Source: Erythrobacter sp. QSSC1-22B (GTDB lineage: Bacteria; Pseudomonadota; Alphaproteobacteria; Sphingomonadales; Sphingomonadaceae). Taken from it: DNA of 64,000 nt. A model generated the notes under the pieces. The model made no database searches, had not been told where the DNA came from, and saw only the letters and a program-made list of their open reading frames with translations. This document shows, in pieces, positions 63,253 through 64,000 of this stretch; the first letter of the stretch is position 1, and the number at the start of each line of letters is the position of its first letter. Both the position numbers and the translations under genes were made by a program. Location: positions 1 through 64,000 of the forward strand of contig NZ_LZRP01000002.1 in NCBI RefSeq assembly GCF_001678665.1, in the 5' to 3' direction.

Positions 63253-64000
63253 CTAGTTGAAAGCGACCTTGGTCGATCCGCTCTCCACCGCGCGGGCGAG
63301 CGCGCGGGCATCCCAATTGGTCAGCCGAACACAGCCATGGCTGGCGTTCTTGGCGATCGAGGATGGGTCGCTGGTGCCGTGAATGCCGTAGCCGTCCTTG
63401 CCCAGATCGATCCACACCCCGCCGATCGGGTTGTTGGGCCCGGGGGGAATGACCAGAGCTTCGTCGCCACCCCAATCCTGACTGCCGGGGGCGAAGGTGT
63501 AGTTCGCCTCCATCGCGATGGCATTCACCTCCATCGTGCCCGAGGGCGAGGGAAATTCCGAGCTGCCCACAGTTGCGGGAAAAGTCGCCAGCAGCGTGTC
63601 GCTGGCATCATAGGCGCGCACTTCGCTGGCGGATTTGTCGATTGCGATCCGCGCGACGGTGCCTTTGATCTGCGCCGACCCGGCCTGAACGACAAGAATT
63701 TCGCTACCCGCGGAGCCAAAATCCGCGTCGGGATTGAGCGCGGCGAGCAAGCCTTCGCTCATATGGAATTTCTCGGCGAGCAATTCGGAGGCGCTGGAAT
63801 AGCCGATGCTGTCGCGGTCCGCCATCGCCGCCATGTCCGACGGTACCGAACGGAAGCTGCCGGAAACATCCTCCTGCGTCACCGTGTAGCGCCTGACCAG
63901 CGGGTCCGAACCGACCTGTTCGCGCAGCGCGGAGAGCAGTTCGTCGTCGAGTTCGCCATCGGTATCGAGACCTTCGGCTTTTTCGAAAGAGCGCAGCGCG
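63253..64000 (-). CDS. L,D-transpeptidase, N-terminus beyond the window
   Basis: The open frame extends past a GTG at 63882 to the right edge, reading a peptidoglycan-binding-like segment (FEKAEGLDTDGELDDELLSA), so the gene is partial. It continues through a LysM-like or linker part to the YkuD catalytic domain: GYGIHGTSDPSSIAKNASHG, then CVRLTNWDA, the H-x(n)-S-H-G-C-V-R motif with the nucleophile Cys. It forms 3-3 peptidoglycan links or attaches proteins. Window-edge truncation only. Confidence 0.9.
   Translation of the reverse strand, partial: ALRSFEKAEGLDTDGELDDELLSALREQVGSDPLVRRYTVTQEDVSGSFRSVPSDMAAMADRDSIGYSSASELLAEKFHMSEGLLAALNPDADFGSAGSEILVVQAGSAQIKGTVARIAIDKSASEVRAYDASDTLLATFPATVGSSEFPSPSGTMEVNAIAMEANYTFAPGSQDWGGDEALVIPPGPNNPIGGVWIDLGKDGYGIHGTSDPSSIAKNASHGCVRLTNWDARALARAVESGSTKVAFN

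Overview
The window looks like chromosomal DNA of an alphaproteobacterium of the order Sphingomonadales, probably near Erythrobacteraceae. The grounds are the PEPxxWA-type PEP-CTERM tails (for example PEPSTWAMMLLGFGFVGG), high GC in the core part, a GapR (DUF2312) gene, the divergent lysC/ubiG pair and typical alphaproteobacterial RpoB, RpoC and GroEL. This assignment rests on recalled family features, not on a search.

There are two very different halves. Positions 1 to about 19,020 are an accessory region of lower and patchier GC that ends at a tRNA-Leu(CAG) gene. It holds wrecked recombinases (two integrase remnants near the tRNA and one at 10.5 kb), IS630, IS5 and IS110 debris, and a decayed HNH-helicase. 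Scattered in this debris are apparently intact genes: a small K+-channel-like protein overlapping the start of a TIR-like reading frame that leaves the window; a SLOG-type membrane protein; an apparent operon in which a TIR-TM-TPR protein lies between two PEP-CTERM secreted proteins; and three more PEP-CTERM proteins, one of them a trypsin-like protease. The region next to the tRNA holds a 162-bp nearly perfect inverted repeat containing the tRNA 3' end, and an integrase broken by one extra copy of a 4-bp repeat.

From 19.1 kb on the sequence is dense core genome. In order it holds: a complex-I-associated-type epimerase; an NfeD/SPFH membrane pair; a quinohemoprotein dehydrogenase; a dienelactone hydrolase; a nitronate monooxygenase; purT, lysC and ubiG; a glycerophosphodiesterase; an ArsC-like protein; ruvC and yebC; a CPBP protease; YbjQ, GapR and DUF1244 proteins; pyk; gltX; a GGDEF-EAL protein; rpoC and rpoB on the minus strand; a DUF2975/HTH pair; rplJ and rplL on the plus strand; a lipid A deacylase-like protein; a MATE exporter; groES and groEL with a CIRCE operator; copA and copB with a CsoR-like operator; an EEP-family nuclease/phosphatase coupled to a DUF305 and LVIVD-repeat fusion; and the end of an L,D-transpeptidase running off the right edge.

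The most interesting points are: (1) the PEP-CTERM/TIR-TPR/PEP-CTERM operon, with SLOG and ion-channel/TIR genes nearby, all on a tRNA-linked island; (2) the splitting and relative inversion of rplJL and rpoBC, which in most bacteria form one operon; (3) three similar operator-like dyads in front of the DUF2975/HTH pair lying in that split; (4) the slippage-type lesion in the integrase and the palindromic duplication of the tRNA-Leu attachment region.
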